Part shown: positions 60,743 to 64,000 of the stretch, in pieces
Numbering within the stretch: position 1 is the first letter of the stretch
Layout of the letters: each line of letters opens with the position of its first letter
Assembly (NCBI RefSeq): GCF_000424445.1
Contig: NZ_AUJX01000008.1
Location: 62,001 to 126,000, forward strand
Direction: 5' to 3'
Length of the DNA stretch: 64,000 bases
Source of the DNA: Oribacterium sp. NK2B42
GTDB lineage: Bacteria > Bacillota > Clostridia > Lachnospirales > Lachnospiraceae
Notes under the pieces: generated by a model
What the model was told of the DNA's origin: nothing
Databases searched by the model: none
The model's input: the letters and a program-made list of their open reading frames with translations, nothing else
Program-made: the position numbers and the translations under genes

Positions 60743-62104
60743 TTATGCAAGAATATCCTTAAGATCATTGAAACCAGTGTTTGTAGTGACCACAATGGCA
60801 CTGTCACCGGGAAGCATGAAGTCAGAGCCGCGGGGAGTAATGAGATTGTTGTCACGAATGATAGCCGCGATAAGAACATTAGGCTTAAATTTCAATGAAG
60901 AGAACTTGTGATTTACCAGATTGGGATCATTGCCCACTCTGAATTCCAAAGCCTCAGCTCTTCCGTCTGCGATCTTAAACATGGTCTCTACATTGGAACC
61001 CTGGGAATTCTGAAGAGCTCTTACATACTGAACGATGTAGTCCGCCACAATCTGTTTCGGATAGATAACTGAACCCAGGTTAAGCTCATTAACCACATCT
61101 TCAAAGGAAATACGGTTGATCTTAGTGATAAGTCTCGCCTTGGAAAGCTTTCCTGCATACAGAGAAAGCATAATATTCTCCTCATCAATTCCTGTAAGAG
61201 AACAGAATGCGTCGGTTCTTTCGATACCTTCTCTTATAAGCATATCCTGATCGGTTCCGTCAGCATTGATTATGGTTGCTTCAGGGAATTCGGCTGCAAG
61301 AAAATCGCAGCGGTCATGATCTATATCAATGATCTTCAGTTTGCAGCGGGATTTGGAAGCCTGAAGGTATTTGGCAATGTAGTAGGTGACTCTCCCACCT
61401 CCGATTATCATGATATTCCTGATAGGAGCAAAATCTATACCGAGGAGGATGACGAAAGCATTAGCCTGCGGGGCATTGGCGATAAAGCTTAAGATATCTC
61501 CGCTTCTGATTTCCTGATTTCCGGATGGGATGATGACTTCATCGCCTCTTTCAATGGAGCATATGAGTACATTAACATTTAACTCATGATGTATATTGTG
61601 GAGTTTTATGCCTGAGATACTACTGTTTTCAGGAACCCTGACTCTGAAAAGATCGATCTTTCCTCTTGAAAAGCTGTCGATTTTCAATGCCTGTGGGAAA
61701 TGCAGCAGTCTTTCAACTTCCTTTGCAGCAGCCATTTCGGGATTTATAACTGTGGCAAGGTTCAATTCGTCTCTGAGATAGGTGATTTCATTAGTGTACT
61801 CCGGATTTCTGATACGAGCTATGGTGCTGCAATTACCCTCCTTTTTGGCGATAAGGCAGCATAACATGTTGATTTCATCAGAATCCGTTGCGGCTATCAG
61901 AACGTCAGCGTTTTTTACACCTGCTTCCTGCTGTATCTCAAGCATGGCACCGTTTCCTGTTATGCCCATTACATCGATGGATTCCACTGCATGACGTAAT
62001 GCTCTTTCATTGGTATCTATAATGGTAATATTATGATTTTCTTTGGAAAGCTGCTCTGCAAGTGTAAGTCCGACCTTGCCGCAACCAACAACGATAATGT
62101 TCAT
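60743..62104 (-). CDS. trkA: Trk potassium uptake regulator TrkA
   Basis: Cytoplasmic NAD(H)-binding gating ring of the Trk system, 453 residues. Two RCK_N domains with GCGKVGLTLAEQLS at residue 7 and IIGGGRVTYYIAKYLQ near 228 are each followed by an RCK_C domain (IPSGNQEIRSGDIL; LITPRGSDFMLPGDSAIV). The full double-RCK form is typical of TrkA rather than KtrA. AAGGAGTAATC precedes the ATG. Confidence 0.96.
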   Translation of the reverse strand: MNIIVVGCGKVGLTLAEQLSKENHNITIIDTNERALRHAVESIDVMGITGNGAMLEIQQEAGVKNADVLIAATDSDEINMLCCLIAKKEGNCSTIARIRNPEYTNEITYLRDELNLATVINPEMAAAKEVERLLHFPQALKIDSFSRGKIDLFRVRVPENSSISGIKLHNIHHELNVNVLICSIERGDEVIIPSGNQEIRSGDILSFIANAPQANAFVILLGIDFAPIRNIMIIGGGRVTYYIAKYLQASKSRCKLKIIDIDHDRCDFLAAEFPEATIINADGTDQDMLIREGIERTDAFCSLTGIDEENIMLSLYAGKLSKARLITKINRISFEDVVNELNLGSVIYPKQIVADYIVQYVRALQNSQGSNVETMFKIADGRAEALEFRVGNDPNLVNHKFSSLKFKPNVLIAAIIRDNNLITPRGSDFMLPGDSAIVVTTNTGFNDLKDILA

Positions 62105-62119
62105 AGATTTGATTACTCC

Positions 62120-62689
62120 TTATATATCAGTTTTATCTTCTTCCCCTGAGCCGGCCCTGTCACGTTCGTCAAGATCCCTCTGCAAAGGTTCCAAATAGTG
62201 TACGAACATATCCTTCAGTGAACGGATCAGATAATTGTGATCTATTTCGCCGTAGTTAAAGGATTTTTTGCCGCCATTTTCCATTCTTTCCCAAAAATAA
62301 AGTATGTCACGGAAAGGAATGTAGTACATTTCGTTTCTTTCTGTAAATGAAAGAATGATAAAACTGATGCCGCCCTGTTTTTCAAATTCACTCATGAATC
62401 TGACCTGGTGAGGATGAAGATTCGCCAGGGGCCAGAGATCCTTGGCGCACTCTTTTGCATCAAAACAAATAGGAATGCCTTGCACGATCCCTATGTAGTC
62501 TACTGTTGACTTCTGGTCAAAATAAGCCAGTGTGATCTGGGTGTGCTCAGCATTCATATTTATAGGTGTGATGGGCGTTGGTATCTTTTGGACAACCGCC
62601 AGATGCTTATCCTGGTAAGCCTCATTGGTCCGGTTTATGAGATCTTCAAGTTGAGAACCTCTAAGTCCTCTTGATTTCCAGGTGCCCAT
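62120..62689 (-). CDS. recU: Holliday junction resolvase RecU
   Basis: Cleaves four-way DNA junctions in recombination and segregation. 189 residues. MGTWKSRGLRGSQLEDLINR is the N-terminal pattern; KSTVDYIGIVQGIPICFDAK holds the metal-binding Asp/Glu-Lys cluster, and FMSEFEKQGGISFIILSF follows. ATG 62689 matches the family start and lies 2 bp after the trpS stop; a TTG at 62725 would overlap trpS by 34 bp. In many Firmicutes recU sits next to a PBP gene; here it is tied to trpS and trkA. Confidence 0.93.
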   Translation of the reverse strand: MGTWKSRGLRGSQLEDLINRTNEAYQDKHLAVVQKIPTPITPINMNAEHTQITLAYFDQKSTVDYIGIVQGIPICFDAKECAKDLWPLANLHPHQVRFMSEFEKQGGISFIILSFTERNEMYYIPFRDILYFWERMENGGKKSFNYGEIDHNYLIRSLKDMFVHYLEPLQRDLDERDRAGSGEEDKTDI

Positions 62690-62691
62690 TT

Positions 62692-63837
62692 TTATTGATG
62701 GCTTTCCTTGAGCCAGTCTTCCCAATCATTAACCATGGTATTTTTGTCATCAAAATAATTGATCCTCATGGCCTCACGGCACTCTGAAAGAGTCTGATTG
62801 GTTACCTTAACAGCATGGTCTGTTCCGGTCTTTAATATGTCATATACCTCGCCGATATTGTTCTCCCACTTGGCACGCTCGGTACGGATAGGGTCAAGCA
62901 TCTCTTCCACAACCTTGATGAGGAACTTCTTGCACTTCATATCACCAAGTCCGCCGCGCCGGTAATGCTCCTTCATTTCCTGAAGATTCTTATAGTCAGG
63001 GAGATAATCCGCAAACTGGCTGTCATCGCGAAGGAAAGCATCAAGATAGGTAAATACCATATTGCCCTCGATATGACCGGGATCGTCAATGTTTATATGT
63101 GTAGGGTCTGTATACATACTCATTATTTTCTGCTTTACAGACTTTGCATCGTCGGAAAGATAAATACAGTTGCCAAGAGACTTTGACATCTTTGCTTTTC
63201 CGTCGATGCCGGGAAGTCTTCTCTGGGCAGTGTTTTCCGGAATAAGGATATCCGGCTCCACAAGAACATCACAGTTATAAATGGTGTTGAATCTGTGGGC
63301 AATCTCACGGCACTGCTCTACCATAGGCATCTGATCTTCGCCGGCAGGTACAGTGGTTGCCTTAAATGCAGTGATATCTGCAGTCTGGGAAACAGGATAG
63401 GTAAAGAATCCGGCAGGAAGTCCGGCTTCATTATCGTCTGAATCGTTACCGCTGAAACCACGCATCTGCATCTCTGATTTAACAGTCGGATTACGTGAAA
63501 GTCTCTGGGTTGTTACGAGATTCATATAGTAAAAAGTCAGTGCATGCAAAGCCGGGATTCCTGACTGTATGCAGATATTGGACTTGTTGGGATCTATTCC
63601 CACAGATAAATAGTCCAATGTTACTTCTATGATGTTATCGCGAACCTTCTTTGGGTTTGCCCAGTTATCTGTTAATGCCTGATCATCAGCAACGAGGATA
63701 TTGATCTCATCAAATTTCCCGGAGTTCTGCAACTCAACTCTTCTTTTAAGGGAACCGATGTAGTGTCCAAGGTGAAGCTTTCCGGTGGGTCTGTCGCCGG
63801 TAAGTATGATTTTCTTATTACTGTCTTTAGCTAACAT
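62692..63837 (-). CDS. trpS: Tryptophan--tRNA ligase
   Basis: Class I aminoacyl-tRNA synthetase, 381 residues. HIGH-type TGKLHLGHYIGSLKRRVEL near residue 18 and KAKMSKSLGN near 205 are intact, with AGEDQMPMVEQCREIAHRF in between. GGAGGCAGGC supports the ATG at 63837 over an in-frame start at 63873. It heads the minus-strand operon recU-trkA-trkH. No T-box is recognisable in the 163 bases upstream. Confidence 0.96.
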   Translation of the reverse strand: MLAKDSNKKIILTGDRPTGKLHLGHYIGSLKRRVELQNSGKFDEINILVADDQALTDNWANPKKVRDNIIEVTLDYLSVGIDPNKSNICIQSGIPALHALTFYYMNLVTTQRLSRNPTVKSEMQMRGFSGNDSDDNEAGLPAGFFTYPVSQTADITAFKATTVPAGEDQMPMVEQCREIAHRFNTIYNCDVLVEPDILIPENTAQRRLPGIDGKAKMSKSLGNCIYLSDDAKSVKQKIMSMYTDPTHINIDDPGHIEGNMVFTYLDAFLRDDSQFADYLPDYKNLQEMKEHYRRGGLGDMKCKKFLIKVVEEMLDPIRTERAKWENNIGEVYDILKTGTDHAVKVTNQTLSECREAMRINYFDDKNTMVNDWEDWLKESHQ

Positions 63838-63871
63838 GCCTGCCTCCAGTATTTGTACATATTCAGAGTGC

Positions 63872-63877
63872 ATTATA
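63872..63877 (-). promoter_or_regulatory. -10 element for trpS
   Basis: TATAAT on the minus strand, 35 bp upstream of the trpS ATG. The -35 region is AT-rich and unclear (TTGTTT at 20-bp spacing). Confidence 0.45.
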
Positions 63878-63941
63878 CCATATCAAAATGCATTTTTAAA
63901 CAAAGTTATCTCGTCTCCGTCCAGGGACACTACATCAAATG

Positions 63942-63999
63942 TTACTGTTCACAGGTGAACTTGTAGTAAAACAGCCGATCCGTTAAACTGAGTCTCAGT
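63942..63999. other. Two short inverted repeats upstream of trpS
   Basis: GTTCAC (63947-63952) and GTGAAC (63955-63960), extended by TTACT/AGTAA; and ACTGA-GTC-TCAGT (63987-63999). They lie in the last 60 bases, upstream of trpS on the minus strand, and may belong to a neighbouring gene beyond the window. Confidence 0.35.
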
Positions 64000-64000
64000 A

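Noticed and set aside
63838-64000. T-box leader for trpS
   Set aside because: No T-box consensus on the minus strand and a -10 lies only 35 bp from the start, leaving no room.

Overview
This window is a contiguous stretch of core chromosome from a low-to-moderate GC Firmicute, most likely a Lachnospiraceae and probably close to Butyrivibrio/Pseudobutyrivibrio. That placement is inferred from protein style and gene order, not from a search. The order includes plsY-gpsA, rpsU-phoH-ybeY, proB-proA, miaB-mutS-mutL-miaA, radC-mreC-mreD-pbp2-rodA-mgsA, lspA-rluD, rplU-rpmA-obgE-yhbY-nadD-yqeK-rsfS, lexA, eno and trpS-recU-trkA-trkH. Almost everything from 1 to 55,341 is on the plus strand. The minus strand carries a tyrosine recombinase (55,451-56,524) and a five-gene run at the right end (63,837-58,431). 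I see no rRNA, tRNA, CRISPR array, insertion sequence or prophage.

Layout: 1-1,553 phospholipid precursor genes plsY (5'-truncated by the window edge) and gpsA; 1,884-6,753 a branched-chain amino acid type ABC importer (livJHMGF); 6,933-9,134 a beta-CASP metallo-RNase and a small membrane-anchored protein; 9,257-11,962 alaS; 12,118-15,774 rpsU, phoH, ybeY and a MurJ/SpoVB-like flippase; 15,900-18,973 two flavoprotein oxidoreductases; 19,065-21,847 proline synthesis (proB, a DUF896 gene, proA); 22,048-31,090 tRNA modification and mismatch repair (miaB, mutS, mutL, miaA) plus a PLP enzyme; 31,344-39,542 cell-wall elongation and turnover (radC, mreC, mreD, PBP2, rodA, an mgsA homologue, a D,D-carboxypeptidase); 39,686-42,237 a P-loop protein, a HlyD-like membrane protein and sepF; 42,361-47,636 aroB, lspA, rluD and an NlpC/P60 cell-wall hydrolase; 47,765-52,380 ribosomal proteins and ribosome-assembly/NAD genes; 52,614-55,341 lexA, an unknown HTH-like protein and a diguanylate cyclase; 55,451-63,837 a XerS-like recombinase, enolase, and the trpS-recU-trkA-trkH-unknown operon.

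Genes that usually sit in these neighbourhoods in spore-formers (spoIVA after gpsA, yqfC/yqfD before phoH) are absent, which fits a non-sporulating lineage. mreB and minCDE are not in the mre cluster, and prp is absent between rplU and rpmA, matching an L27 that lacks the Prp-cleaved extension.

No obvious new multi-gene system is present. The best leads are: (1) a methylglyoxal synthase homologue with three active-site positions altered (A60, Q87, E90); (2) several families of intergenic inverted repeats, including two palindromes sharing an identical 24-bp core 5.1 kb apart, a GTAACAGTTCAGTCGGTG-type motif found three times inside larger hairpins, a multi-hairpin array before radC, and a repeated leader ahead of pbp2 and aroB; (3) a PBP2 with an insertion of about 240 residues; and (4) a P-loop/HlyD-like pair in front of sepF.
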